Part shown: positions 20,263 to 31,822 of the stretch, piece after piece
How positions within the stretch are numbered: the stretch's first letter is position 1
Layout: every line of letters begins with the position of its first letter
Source of the DNA: Pseudo-nitzschia pungens
Lineage: Eukaryota > Bacillariophyta > Bacillariophyceae > Bacillariales > Bacillariaceae
Assembly (NCBI GenBank): GCA_037355855.1
Contig: CM074761.1
Span: forward strand, 2,871,346-2,935,345
Direction: 5' to 3'
DNA length: 64,000 nt
Translations under genes and position numbers: made by a program
Notes under the pieces: model-generated
The model's database searches: none
Told to the model about the DNA's origin: nothing
Seen by the model: the letters and a program-made list of their open reading frames with translations, nothing else

Positions 20263-21356
20263 GCGGCACCACTGTTTGCAACTCGCCGAAGAACACGATC
20301 AACAGAGTGTGCTGTAAGCAAGTACAAATAGTACGAACGACGCGGAAGTTGCCTTGAATCGAGTTTCTCCAGGCATTTCGCTTGTGTTGGAGGCAATCAA
20401 TGGCTTCTCTGAAAGAGAGTTCAGGATCCCATACAGCATCATTCGCATGCATATCCAATGGATGTTTTTTCGGTATCTTCACCCTGGATAGAGGTTTTGT
20501 GTGTTCCCAGTTGATAGATCTCTACCAACTGACAACGACGCCGGGCATAAACCGTTCGAAAAGGTAATTCCGTAATCCGTGATGTGTCACATTCATCGTG
20601 CACTACTGTATGTCTGATATACAGATATCATCCAACTGCACGTACTCTCTGTGGTTTTCGTCGCAACAATATCGAGTCATGACTCGGTACGCATTACCAA
20701 TGAATTAACAATTATAAACAACCTCTAAAATCTCACAATTGATTGAACAACCCGCGCGTCCCATCGTTCTCTGGACTAGGATGGTTCCGAGTTTGTTTCT
20801 GCTGTTGGATGCGGAATCACGCGTGGCATAAGATGTTGGGATATCACCGCGAGTTCTATAATTATCTACTATTTGTCACTTTCGTGTTTAACTGTGTCTA
20901 CTTTTCGAACGACTGCGTCACATTGCTCTGCGTCTCCATGATGATGGACAGCCAGTTCCGTAGTTTATTTTCTGGCGTGTGCGATGTTCTCGAATTCAAA
21001 ACTTCGCGGTGCTTCCATTGCATTTGCACGCGCCAATTCCCGCTTCGCTCTTGACTTTGGTTTGTTGCGCAGACGATGACCCGTTCGTCAACCCGAGAAA
21101 CCAGGGGCAACGTGCGTGCAGTTGGTTTCTATCGACTCCCGTGCCCAGGGAACGAGAGCCGACATCCCATTGCCGCTTGCATTCGTTTCTCGCGCGTCAT
21201 TCACGGTGGTCATCGCCTCGTCGTCCAATCCAAAAAAACGGCCTTTCAAGAAATCGCGATCTTTGCCCTGTACCGTCGCGTCGCGTCGCGTCGGGTCATG
21301 TCCAGTCCAGTCCAAACGGTCGCAACCATCCACGAGGTACGCATGGCCTCGCCTTG
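20263..21356. other. Intergenic / presumed 3' UTR of the SelU-like gene
   Basis: The minus-strand sequence below 21357 is the 3' untranslated region of the TGA-containing gene and is where a SECIS element should lie. I searched it by eye for an ATGA...AA...GA hairpin core and did not find a convincing one. A CGTCG pentamer repeat lies at 21275-21297. Confidence 0.5.
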
Positions 21357-22478
21357 CTACGCCATGCGCCGTTGCCGTTCGAGCGCTTCCAGCGCCTCGC
21401 GGTAGACCTCGGTCGGGTCCGGAACGTCTCCAGGGATCTGGTCGTTCCATCGGTAGAGGACGCGTTCCCCCGCATTGTCGTTGTCGTTGTCGTTGTCTTT
21501 ATCATCGTCGCTGTTTGCAATCACGAGGGTTCCGCCGTTCCGCAGCCCACCCTCCGGCAGTTCTGTCCAGTCGAGCTGTTTGCCCGGGGCCACCGGCGCC
21601 AGCTCGGGGACTTTCGTGAGGTACGACCACAGCCTGGGGATCCCGAGAACCGTCACGAGCGGAACCGCGAGCTTGGTCCAAGATCGAAAGAACACCGTCA
21701 GATCTAGGGTTTCGTCGAAACGCGAGAAACCCATCGTCTCTTTGTAGGACCGATGGAGGTGGTCGTCCACCAGGATCCGATCCTCCGGAATTCTCGGGTT
21801 TTCTTGCAGAAAGGTTCGGAGTTGTTCCGGGCGTCCGATCGACACAAATATCGGTCCACCGATGGAGTGCCCTTCTTTTTGCTGTTGCTCCTGCTGCTGT
21901 TGCTGGAGTTTCCAAGCGGTCGAAACGTCGATCCACTGATTGGCGTAACTCCAGCAGTAGACTCAGGCGAGGTGCCTCAAAAAGACGACGACCGTCGCGT
22001 CGTCGTCGCCAGAGAAATAGTCCCCGAGCCTGACCCGCGTTCCGTCGACCGTGCTCAGCTCGGTGGAACGGAGGAGCGTGCCGAGGGTTTCCCCGCCTGT
22101 TGCGCTGGAGGAGATGGTGGCATCGCAATTGCAATCCGTTTCGCCGTCGATATTGTTCCCGCTGTGGAGTTGGACGCTTCGACTCGTGGTGCCGAGCGAC
22201 CGAAAGATTCCGTGCGGGGATTGCCGAAACGGAGCCAATTCGAAGTCTCGAGAACGTTCTGCAACAGCCAGGTGGAGGGGGGAAAGCGCCGACGGATTTG
22301 TGGTCGTCGAAAAGCCGGTCACGGTCTGTTGGGAACCCACCGCCACCGCCGCGAGGAGCGACACCGCTGCGGTTCTTCGAGGAAACCGAAGGAGCTTGGG
22401 TCTCGGCCACTGGATCGCGTTCTCGACTCCCCGGAGTCTCATGATCCCAACCTTTCGTGTCGTGTGAGTGTCGATCAC
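21357..22478 (-). CDS. Candidate selenoprotein, SelU/PRXL2-like AhpC-TSA family, TGA = Sec
   Basis: Thioredoxin-fold redox protein of the AhpC/TSA_2 (SelU, PRXL2) family. One reading frame runs 22478..21357 and is interrupted only by TGA at 21965-21963. Around it reads VVVFLRHLA-[TGA]-VYCW. The family normally has Cys there in a C-x-x-C redox motif (RHF.C..C), so this is U-V-Y-C with Sec at residue 172 and Cys at 175. The frame continues for 201 residues with the family's later blocks (FVSIGRPEQLRTFL, ILVDDHLHRSYKETMGF), which argues against a chance stop. Residues 36-56 form a signal peptide ending VTGF|S, suggesting plastid or secretory targeting. A poly-Gln run (about 194-203) is inserted after the motif. 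Not identified: a SECIS element downstream. A TGC-to-TGA mutation or sequence error remains possible. Confidence 0.8.
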
Positions 22479-24022
22479 GTTCTGTTCAATGTGATGTGAT
22501 ATGATACACGACGGGATGCCTCAAAACGGAATGATGATTCGGTAAGTTTACCGTAGTGTACTCGTATGCAAAATGATAGATGATTGCTCGTCATGATGCA
22601 TGATGATGATGATGATGATGATGTGTTACTCTCAAAACTCAAAATTCTTCGCAATGGAATTGAGAATGATGAAAAGATTGACTGACTTTGATTTCGTATT
22701 GATTGATTCATTCGACCAAGGATGAGAGAATTGAGACCTGTCTCAGACTGCGGATGCTACCAAAAAATAATATAATAATAGTCCTACCGGTACGGTATAC
22801 GTAGTATATATTACGAAGAATAATCATGACGATTTGACTTTTGATTGAAGTAACTAGTATTGTATCTCAATGTCTTTCATAAAAGAATTCATGATTCATG
22901 GTGTTGTTGAAGAATGAAATTGCTACCTCCATCACCAAGAAGTGCTGCTGCAAAAGCAAGAGCACACTGCACTCGTGCATATCATTCAGGAGACGAGGAT
23001 GACAACAACGTGATGATATCCTTGTTCGAATGTTTGCTCGCTGCTTGGTGGTGCAAAGAAATTCTTGTGGCATGGATGATACTAGTATCACTACCAGAGC
23101 CAGCACCCCCACCCGCCGCATAGAATATGCCTCATTCACCACATGAATCAAACAAAAATTGCCCTACAAAAGGAAACGAATTATGGAAGAAAGGTCGATA
23201 AAAAATCGTAACAAATATCCGATGATTTGCTGACCAAAGTTGGACGACTTGTAGTTAGGACGGGACAATGAGGAGCTGTGCACTTGCAACTTGAGAAATC
23301 GGAGCACAAACCAGTGTCTACACAAGGCAATAGATTCAAACACGTTGTAGTTGGATACATTCAGGGCTGACTGCTAACACTACTCGGAGCAAGTCCTGGT
23401 GAAACCCAAAGAAAAGCGTTTCATACTATCCTTTGAGGAGTGACGAATCTTGTCGAATCCATTCCGTACACTGAGCACAACGACATCCTCATTATTTAGT
23501 TTTGCTGGTGAAAACAATAAGTAATACGTCAAGCATGACAAGGAGCCTTTTCCCAATGGAAACGAGGCCACGAACGGATCGGAGAATCACTTGACACTGA
23601 TTCGTGATTGCTATCGAATCCATCAAATTGATTCCCTGCGGCTCTATCGGTACCATGTGGGCTATTAGAAGAACTAGTTTTCTCGTGCAGATAAGGACAC
23701 GAGCAGTACTTGTAGTGCCGGTGTTCGTGTTCCCACAGAAAGACCGAGCGAGAATGAACATGCAATATTGTAGACTTATGATTAGGCTCAAGCGATTCAG
23801 CATATTCAACCTACTATTTTGACAACTCTGTGACAAAAGTATGGAAGAGAATTGAAACGATTTTTTATGTTCTTGTATTTAAATATTGCCTTTACTCAAT
23901 ATGGACATCAAAGCTGTCAGCATCGAACCGAACGAAAACACCCAGATCGGCGAGAATCGAGCCGAGGAAGCCCGTTGACAGAATCAATCGGACTTTGCTT
24001 GAAACTCAAAGCCACCAAGCTT
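22479..24022. other. Intergenic region
   Basis: No recognized gene. Includes a (GAT)n tract at about 22599-22622. Minus-strand frames at 23492-23836 are open but carry no known motif and are left uncalled. Confidence 0.45.
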
Positions 24023-25433
24023 CTAGTTCTGCTGTAGGATATGGATTCGAAAACGGTCGCTATTGAACGCCATAGCCGCATCACCACTGCAAAGGAAGGT
24101 TGTTATGTCTTCCTTGCAATACAAGCCAATCAGTGCGTCGACCGCCGCATCGACTTCTATAAACACTCTTGGGGATCCCATGTCTGCGTATCAACTGCCG
24201 AAACTGACCAGTGTTTGAGCAGCGAATGTTCTCGAATTCGACAATCAAATATTCGATGAGAAGGCTTCGGTCCTGACTGGCGACATTATCTTTGAGCATG
24301 ACGCAGACTCTGTTGCCGATCACAAATTGAAGGTGAGTGAGAAAGAAAGGAGTTGAGTACGGTACTGTTTCGGGAGCGCACGACCTAGTGGGAATCTTGA
24401 CATTCTCCGAATTTCGGTCCGCATCATCTTTTTTTCTTGTTGTCGATACAAAGGATTGACTCCAACGAGAATTCCTTTACTTACGGCTGATTTCGAACTT
24501 CGCTCCATCACTGTCTTCATGCGCAACTCCTATGGAAAATTTTCCAACAAACTCGACACTCAAAAGAAAGTTAGTATCGATGTAGGCAATTGTGTCCAGA
24601 GTTCCATCACCAGTGTAATCCAATTTCGTTAGCGACCCGGATACCTGTTGTAGCATTGTTCATTTGTTGATGAGAAATGCAGCAAAAAGTGAAGAGAGAC
24701 ACGGATAAGACAAATATTTTGGAGGGGAACCGACCCACCAAAGCCATTTCGAACCGATGTTTATCTTACAAAATTTCAATTCATCAGAACTATCGGGAAC
24801 GGAATCGCTTTTTGGGAAAAAGATTCTTTGGTCTTCTTCCAAGTCAAACACATTCGGATCGATGGTGAACATGGCCTTTCCTACGCGGCCATTTGGGGCT
24901 CGTGGATAGGATGTCATGCCGTTTTCTGGCGATGGTTCATAAGCGGTAGAGTAGTCGTCATATGGCTCGATACTGGTGGTAAGTGTCGCACTTCCCAATC
25001 CCGTAACCAGGTTTCCATTTCCGCAAGTTTGCCCTTCAGGTACCCTTGCCCATATTTCCACAAACAGCAGTTGGTCGACGTCCTCGAAACCGATCTTGAC
25101 TCGCTTCGAAGTATAGCTCTCCCATAAATGGTGTAAGTTCATGTATTACGGCGGCAGGATGGGAAGGACTTTCACCTCCTACCTTGATGACCTGGAACCT
25201 GTCCAAGGGGTCGATCGGTGGCTGGTCCCGAAACGGTTGGGCTGCTTGTTGTCCTGCGTCTCGGACGCGGCAGGACTTTCTTCCTCCCCCTCCCAATCCA
25301 TCGTGACATTCCCGAGGGCATCTGGAAGATCATCATCTAGTGCGAAATCATCGTCGGGCAATCGATCTGGCTCGAGCGTTTCGGCAGAAACAAAGCGAGA
25401 GCCACTATAGTCAACAAGCAACAGAGCAACCGG
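24023..25433 (-). CDS. Probable multi-exon gene of unknown function, model tentative
   Basis: Several minus-strand segments look coding and are flanked by plausible splice sites. Exon a is 25433..25183 (acceptor CTTAG; DDDFALDDDLPDALG; donor AAG|GTAGGA). Exon b is 25116..24770 (SKRVKIGFEDVDQLLFVEIW..., EEDQRIFFPKSD; donor GTAAGA). Exon c is 24644..24485 (SLTKLDYTGDGTLDTIAY...; donor GTAAGT). A last stretch ends at a stop at 24025-24023 (VFIEVDAAVDALIGLYCKED). The segments are rich in codons starting with G, as in the real genes nearby. The joins b-c and inside the last stretch do not all keep phase with canonical sites, so either exons are missed or the gene is damaged. No family is recognized. 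Confidence 0.4.
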
Positions 25434-26986
25434 CTAAGATAGGCACAAACATCTTCGTTGCGGATGGAGTTGTTTCTACGATGGAGATGTGTAAAACTGT
25501 AGTAGGGGTGGTGGTCAATATTGTTCAATGGATTAAATTCCTTTCGGATTTCGGATTTGGTGTGTTTTTTTCGCTAGGTCATAGGGTTAGTTATTGTTCA
25601 CTACGTTCTTCGTGCGATTTAGAATTGCTCGTCACGTATGATTACTATTGCACAACTATAAATGACTCATTGATCATTGATGAAAGCGAAAAGTAGGAAA
25701 ATTCGATATTGATCGGTAGGCATAGGTAAAAAATCTTAGAGCAGGTCTCTTGTAGGAGAACTGAAACGATTAGGGAACAAACGGAGGTATTATTGGACAT
25801 ACTCATGATGGATAAAAGTTTTTCTCAATTGCCTATCGGAAAAAAGTACTACTAATAATGATAGTTTCTGTAACTCGGAGTAAGTCTTAGTGATTAACGC
25901 TCTGAAACACTGTCGACTGTTTTGAGATTACCTCAGATTTGATATTGAATACGAAATGTACTTCAATATTATGGTAACCTTACGTATTATGATAACGACC
26001 CTGATGGCTGTTGTACCGGTAGATTAGAAAAAAATAGTAGTAATAGGAACTGAGCATCAAAGAAGAAGGGTAGACGTCAGCTCCCAATTTCTCCCTACTA
26101 GTACGGTAAGTTACCGTATCACTCCTCTCCTGTTCGCCTTGGTTCGGGTCACAAACACACTCTTCCTTGTCCTTAGATAGCACAAGTGCAACTTCTGACC
26201 GCTGATGATTGTAAGTTTTTTTTTCCGGTAGATGGGTTTGGATGTCGGGATGCTCTACGGTACACGTTGCAAGTTGGAAAGTAAGCTTACCGTAAGGTTA
26301 CCGTACAATACGGTAAGACTACGTGAAGAATATATTATTTATTACTGTACTTCGTATTTTTTAACACCGAATTTTTCAACCACGACTGAAAATTCGTGAC
26401 AATGACTTTGAGTCATGGACGAGATGTTTCATTCATGATTCCAAACGTTTTGTTTTTCATCCGCCGGGCTGTTGTCACCAGTAAATTTTAAGGTTACTTT
26501 ACCCGTACGAACATGTTGTGCTTGAGAAACTTAACGACTTTAAATCAGTACATCCTATGTACCGGTATTTATGGGTGGCTACAAGTAGCACATGTGTACG
26601 AAGTAAGCTTTACAGTAAACTTCGTACGAGGAAGTTATCAAGTAACCTTACGAAGTGTTTCTTTTTTCATCAAAAAATTCGCCGTGACCACCCTCCGCGC
26701 CAGTTTTGCGACATCGATGCGCGCATTGCTTCCAACCGGTATGATTGCTGTTTTTGGCCTTATTGTTGTACGAGTAAGAGCACAAACAATTGCACAAGAA
26801 TCATCGAATGTGGATCACGACGCAGTTTGAAGTTGGAAAAAGTTAAATAATAAACATCATACTCATACCGGTACGAGTCTGAGAGCGAAATATTCTCTCG
26901 TAATACTGTTTTTTGGACTCTTTTTGTTCGACGGGGAACGATATCAAGCGTCAGCATCTCGATAACGTTCTCAGCTGTCAGAGAGA
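25434..26986. other. Intergenic region rich in TAAGGTTA words
   Basis: No supported gene. Exact GTAAGGTTAC-type 10-mers occur at 25974-25983, 26292-26301 and 26642-26651. Two overlapping short plus frames at 26513-26850 have no recognizable similarity. The promoter of the chromatin protein gene lies at its end. Confidence 0.5.
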
Positions 26987-29900
26987 ATGACCGAGGAGGG
27001 AGAAGGGGCTGCATTGGATGCGTCGATGAGTGCGGTCCCGGCAGCAACGGTAGATGCAAAGAATATCGAAAACGAAGAGGAATATGCGTCAAGGTCTACT
27101 GCGCATGATGATTCAATTACTCCTTCAATCTCCACCGAGAATGCCATCACTTCTGACAACATTGATTCAGATGGCGATGGTGATGGCGATGAGAAAAAAA
27201 ATGAATCCGATTCTATTTCCAATGCAAACGATTCGGTTTCTGGGGATGAATCTGATGGCGAGTCCTCTCGTGACGATAACGACAGTGATGACGGGAATGA
27301 CGGTATCTCGGCATACGAAAGGCTCCGTATAGAGCGTATTAGACGCAACCAGGAACGGCTGGCACAGCTCGGTCTGGTAGATCACAAAAAGAAGATTGCG
27401 AAGAGAAAAATGAAGAAACAAAGGAAGGAGATCGATGTTCCAACGAGATCCCAGCCGAAAAGGTCGGCCAAGCGGAAATTATCCAACGTAGAACCCCTTG
27501 TTGGTGGAAAGGATGTCCTGTGGCGAACCCAACCGTCCCAGAGGTCTTCGAATAAACATGGGTTCGCTAGTTCCAGAGATCAAAAAGCCAAAGAAAAGGT
27601 CATGTACTCAAAACGCTATCGATGCGGCGAATGCCAAGCCTGTACTCGAGTAGATGACTGTCAAACTTGCTTCTATTGTGTTACAAACCAGCGCATGGAT
27701 TCTGGGGAACTCGTTGCCATGAATGCCCGGCGTCGATGCTTGTTCAAATACTGTTTGAGGCGACTGGTGGATGTGGACTTAAAAACAGCAAATGAAACCA
27801 GTACAGAACAATCCAGATCAGGAAGAAAGGTGATGGAAGTGAAAACAGAGGATTTGTCTACAACCGAGCTCGTTGCTTCGTCCAGCTCTGTTGATGCTCA
27901 TACTATTTCTAGTAGTCATGTTCATGATACTGATTGCGGACATCTGCAGACAAAAATGGGTGCTTCCGATCCTGTCACCGAAGAAGAAAGGAATGGAATC
28001 ATGACTGATAAAAAGGAGGTAATCGGTAAGGAAGGGGGACAAAGTCAATCCCACTCGCTAGTTCCAGATGTTAGCAGCAATCCTGCCGTTCGACCCTCGA
28101 GTGCTAATGAGAAAGACGAAAACAAAAGCGATAGTCAAGGGGATAGTGCGAAGGCCTACAACCGGACGCCGATTGATTACCTACAGACTTATTTGGAAGA
28201 GGAGAAAAAACAATCCGGAAAGCCAAAGTGGTTGGATGAATTTCAAACTTTCGTGGCTTCTGTTCCACATGGAACATTTAACAGAGTACCAGGTAAGAAA
28301 AATATCGACAGCACGATGAGCCAGGTGTGCAAACTCGTCTCGGGGGAAGGCATTACGTATCATCTATGGCCAGAAGGTACTCACTTCAGAAAGGGGGTCA
28401 AGATCAAGCTCGGGATGGATCTAGATGCCCTATATAAGGAAGCAGTAGAAATGGAAAACAAGTATGAAGATCGCCGGAAAGGGTCATTGTTGAGACATCC
28501 AATCAACAAACTCATATGCTACAAAAAGTGGCTTGCCAACGGGAAACAGAATGCAACCACTCCGCCTTCGTCTTCATTGGTAGCTGCAACTACGACGTCG
28601 ACAAACAACAGACTGCTTGACGACGTTACATGGTACGATGCAACGGGGGAAGGGGAACGAGTAAATAAGGTCGCAAAGAGGGTCGGGGATCTCATCAAAC
28701 CAAATCGCATTAAGTGGCCGTCGGGTGATAAAGAAGGGACGGAGTACATGAATAGCACCAGCGATAAACTAGATATAGCTCTGAGCGATGGAGCTGCTGA
28801 CAGCGCAAAATGTTCGGTTATCAACTCGCAAGGGAACAACCAAGAGATAATAGAAGCTGTTCATTGCGACGACAAGCGCACTATGTTTGATGCGGAGAAT
28901 GTTGTCGGCGCTGACATCGTTTCAGCTATCAATGTCAAGAAAAATTCTACTCTGTCCGAAGAAGTTAAGAAAAGCTTGGCCAAGGATGATGGAAGAGACA
29001 GTCTTCATAAAACTGACAGTCCAGCTACAAATACTACGTGTACTTTGAAGGATCGATTTCAGGAAGGCATTGAAGAGGCCACAACTGTTACGACGATAAA
29101 GAAAGAAGCTAGTGCTGATTTAACGAAAACAATGCCCGAAAGCTGCTGCATATGTTCACAGGATGACTTTTTGATTTGTTGCGATGACTGTGGTCGTGGA
29201 TACCACTCAAATTGTCACCTTCCGAAAATAAAAGAAATCCCAATTGGAGATTGGTTATGTAAAGAATGCAATTCTGCTAGAAAACTGTCGTCTGCCAAGC
29301 ACAAAAATGTCCCCCCAAAGAGAAAAGTGGTCGTAAAGAAGAAACTATTTCAGGGTGAGCATGATGATGACTGCTACATGTGTTACGAAGGTGGTGATTT
29401 GATCTGCTGCGATTTTTGCGAGAAAGCCTTTCACCGTGCTTGTCACATCCCCCCTCTATCCTGTGTCCCAGAGGGGATTTGGAAATGCTGCGAATGTTCG
29501 GCACTCGAACGAAAGAGAATGTCTCGCTGTGGAGAATGCATTGCTTGCGTACGTGACGATTGTGGAAAGTGCAAGCACTGTCTTGACAAACCTAAGTTCG
29601 GTGGTGCTTACAAACTGAAGCAAGTTTGTATTCATAGGGTCTGTCCATATCCTCGCCTTGCCCCACCAACAGTAAGAACGTCGTCTACAGGTACTACAAA
29701 AGCCGAGTCTTCAATGAAAGGGCATACTCCAAACACTGCAAAGAAACGTGGTAGACCTAGAAAGTCGACTGATAACATCACTTTATCCGCGGACGGTGGA
29801 AAAAAGCGGGGCAGACCCAGGAAGATAGTGGATGGTGACCCTTTATCTGCAGAAAGAGCGGCAATTTTATCCACCTCTGCCACTACAAATAAGCGCGGTA

Positions 29901-31465
29901 GACCTAGGGAGTCTGTTGATACTCCTAATTCAGTGACTGTGAAAAAGCGTGGCAGACCGAGGAAGTCTGCAGAAACTCCCAACATAGAAATTGCGAAAAA
30001 GCGCGGCAGACCAAGAAAGTCGGCAGAATCTTCCAACACAGAAATCGTGAAAAAGCGCGGCAGACCAAGAAAGTCGGTAGACATAGAAAATCGAAGTGAA
30101 GGTGATAATGAACTCGATGCAAAACGTGCGAAGACAGAACCAGGAGAAGAGGAGATGATTTTTCGTTTTAAGATATCGTCATTCAAGTCTGCCTACAGAG
30201 ATCCAGATTCAATTAAGATTTTCAGGATTCTCAAAGATCCGATGCGGGACCCTAGCGATTACAAAACCGTTGACAGGGCATGCGAACTCTTACGCAAGTG
30301 CGCCAAATCAGTTGAAAGCGTAAAAAAAATTGTTCTGTTTGGTGGCGTTGAAATCATTTGCAACGCCATGAGAGACTTTCCAGATAGAAATATCATCCAA
30401 GCCGAAGCCTGCTGTACACTTGCCGAGTTGCTCTGGATTTACCCCGCCATCTCAAAAAAACTTATACATATGGGTGCGATCGACCTTATTGTCGCTGCAA
30501 TTTTGAACTGCAAAAACTTTTCAAAAGTACAGCAGATGGGCTCTGGTGCTCTTTGTGCATTCTCTTATGACCCACACTGTATTCAATACATTATTAATGC
30601 TGACGGTCTACACGCTGTTATTTCTGCAATGAAACGTTTTCCGAAGAAACTCGCTGTACAAAAAGAGGGATGTTATTTTCTCCAAAATTTGGTTGCTCGA
30701 TCTGCTGACACGTATACCGCTCTGTCGGATTCTCAAGTTTTTCCTATTATTGCTGAAGCCATGTCTCTTGTTGAGGCAGATAGCGAATTTCTGCAATCAG
30801 CATACGGGCTCATTGCTAACTTGGCATTGGATAAACATCTAAAAGCATCGATTGGGGAGTCAGATTGCATTTCTGCAGCCATATCAAAATTGAAGGTTGC
30901 CAGAGATGTCGAGGTGAAGCAAGCGGCTTGTACCGCCCTTAGGAACTTAGCTATGGACAACATTGACAACCAAACTAAGATTTCGAAAGAAGGTGGACTT
31001 GATGTGATATTTGAAGCGATTCGGTCGTCTCCAGACGTCCCAGCACTTCTGATCGCATCGTTCAATTTAATGAAGGAACTTTGCATCAACGACGAAGAAG
31101 TTGCGCATCAAGTTGCACAGCATCATAGGATCAAAATCATCTTGAAAGCAATGGAAGACAAACGCGATATCTCTGCAATCCAGATTGCAGTTTGCGAACT
31201 TATCGGGTTCCTTGTGCTAAAAGGAAAGAATGAAATCTTAGCCCCTAAGCTCGCAAAGGCCGTACTAACGTCGATGAAAAATCACAGCGAAAACAATGAT
31301 GTACAGATCCACGCATGCGATGCTCTGTTTGAGTTATCCCAAGTTCCTACTACTCACTTGATCTTGAAGAAGAAAGAAACGCAGGACTTACTTTTTCGAG
31401 CAAAGAATAACTTCAAGGGTTGCGAGTCCGATGTTGATGACATTATTGCTGCTTCCAAAAATTGA
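26987..31465 (+). CDS. Chromatin-associated protein: CXXC - PHD - PHD - CXXC - AT-hooks - ARM repeats
   Basis: A 1492-aa single-exon frame. In order: an acidic Ser/Asp N-terminus (1-110); a CXXC zinc finger at about 208-260 (CGECQACTRVDDCQTCFYC ... RRRCLFKYC); a PHD finger at about 718-760 (CCICSQDDFLICCDDC); a second PHD at about 795-840 (CYMCYEGGDLICCDFC); a second CXXC at about 846-890 (CGECIACVRDDCGKCKHC); six AT-hook cores (KRGRPRK/E) at about 918-1030; and C-terminal armadillo-like helical repeats from about 1060 (CCTLAELLW, ACTALRNLAMDNIDNQ). CXXC fingers bind CpG DNA, PHD fingers read histone tails, AT-hooks bind the AT-rich minor groove and ARM repeats bind proteins, so a nuclear chromatin-reader scaffold is inferred. 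No catalytic domain is visible. Confidence 0.85.
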   Translation: MTEEGEGAALDASMSAVPAATVDAKNIENEEEYASRSTAHDDSITPSISTENAITSDNIDSDGDGDGDEKKNESDSISNANDSVSGDESDGESSRDDNDSDDGNDGISAYERLRIERIRRNQERLAQLGLVDHKKKIAKRKMKKQRKEIDVPTRSQPKRSAKRKLSNVEPLVGGKDVLWRTQPSQRSSNKHGFASSRDQKAKEKVMYSKRYRCGECQACTRVDDCQTCFYCVTNQRMDSGELVAMNARRRCLFKYCLRRLVDVDLKTANETSTEQSRSGRKVMEVKTEDLSTTELVASSSSVDAHTISSSHVHDTDCGHLQTKMGASDPVTEEERNGIMTDKKEVIGKEGGQSQSHSLVPDVSSNPAVRPSSANEKDENKSDSQGDSAKAYNRTPIDYLQTYLEEEKKQSGKPKWLDEFQTFVASVPHGTFNRVPGKKNIDSTMSQVCKLVSGEGITYHLWPEGTHFRKGVKIKLGMDLDALYKEAVEMENKYEDRRKGSLLRHPINKLICYKKWLANGKQNATTPPSSSLVAATTTSTNNRLLDDVTWYDATGEGERVNKVAKRVGDLIKPNRIKWPSGDKEGTEYMNSTSDKLDIALSDGAADSAKCSVINSQGNNQEIIEAVHCDDKRTMFDAENVVGADIVSAINVKKNSTLSEEVKKSLAKDDGRDSLHKTDSPATNTTCTLKDRFQEGIEEATTVTTIKKEASADLTKTMPESCCICSQDDFLICCDDCGRGYHSNCHLPKIKEIPIGDWLCKECNSARKLSSAKHKNVPPKRKVVVKKKLFQGEHDDDCYMCYEGGDLICCDFCEKAFHRACHIPPLSCVPEGIWKCCECSALERKRMSRCGECIACVRDDCGKCKHCLDKPKFGGAYKLKQVCIHRVCPYPRLAPPTVRTSSTGTTKAESSMKGHTPNTAKKRGRPRKSTDNITLSADGGKKRGRPRKIVDGDPLSAERAAILSTSATTNKRGRPRESVDTPNSVTVKKRGRPRKSAETPNIEIAKKRGRPRKSAESSNTEIVKKRGRPRKSVDIENRSEGDNELDAKRAKTEPGEEEMIFRFKISSFKSAYRDPDSIKIFRILKDPMRDPSDYKTVDRACELLRKCAKSVESVKKIVLFGGVEIICNAMRDFPDRNIIQAEACCTLAELLWIYPAISKKLIHMGAIDLIVAAILNCKNFSKVQQMGSGALCAFSYDPHCIQYIINADGLHAVISAMKRFPKKLAVQKEGCYFLQNLVARSADTYTALSDSQVFPIIAEAMSLVEADSEFLQSAYGLIANLALDKHLKASIGESDCISAAISKLKVARDVEVKQAACTALRNLAMDNIDNQTKISKEGGLDVIFEAIRSSPDVPALLIASFNLMKELCINDEEVAHQVAQHHRIKIILKAMEDKRDISAIQIAVCELIGFLVLKGKNEILAPKLAKAVLTSMKNHSENNDVQIHACDALFELSQVPTTHLILKKKETQDLLFRAKNNFKGCESDVDDIIAASKN
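29742..30083 (+). repeat. Coding repeat: six AT-hook units
   Basis: KKRGRPRKS-type cores recur six times; the last three are nearly identical (spacing about 18 codons), pointing to recent in-frame duplication inside the gene at 26987-31465. Confidence 0.85.
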
Positions 31466-31822
31466 ATTTGTCATAGTACTGAACTTGATTGAAACAACTA
31501 TTGCGAGCGATGGATGTGAATGATTCATTTCGAAAGAGAAGTCGACACGGGACCATCTTTTCACAACTATGAAAGGGGAATATTCTAAAGAGGACAACAC
31601 AATTAATAATTATGTCACACGCAACGTCAGAAGTTGATTTGCTTTCTTTTAAGGGAGGTCAATACTACGACAAGGCTGCGCTGAAAGAATGAATGCATTC
31701 CTGAACCGCAATAGACCTGCTTGAACTGCCAACAAAAGTTATCGTCTTGTATGATAGTATTTTCAAATTGGTCGGCAACGTAGTCACTACAAGTTTTTAA
31801 CAACTTAGATAGTCGAAACTAG
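31466..31822. other. Short intergenic space between convergent genes
   Basis: The 3' regions of the chromatin protein gene (+) and the exonuclease gene (-) meet here. Nothing else seen. Confidence 0.6.

Noticed and set aside
21250..21310. ATGA-containing hairpin candidates for a SECIS element below the SelU-like stop
   Set aside because: None had a helix of about 11 bp between ATGA and GA with an AA apical loop, so no SECIS is claimed.
24040..24334. Plus-strand frame ending ...DSVADHKLK followed by GTGAGT
   Set aside because: It looks open and has a donor, but it is interrupted by a TGA, and the codon-aligned minus frame has a stronger coding-like (G-first) composition. The minus-strand gene is preferred.
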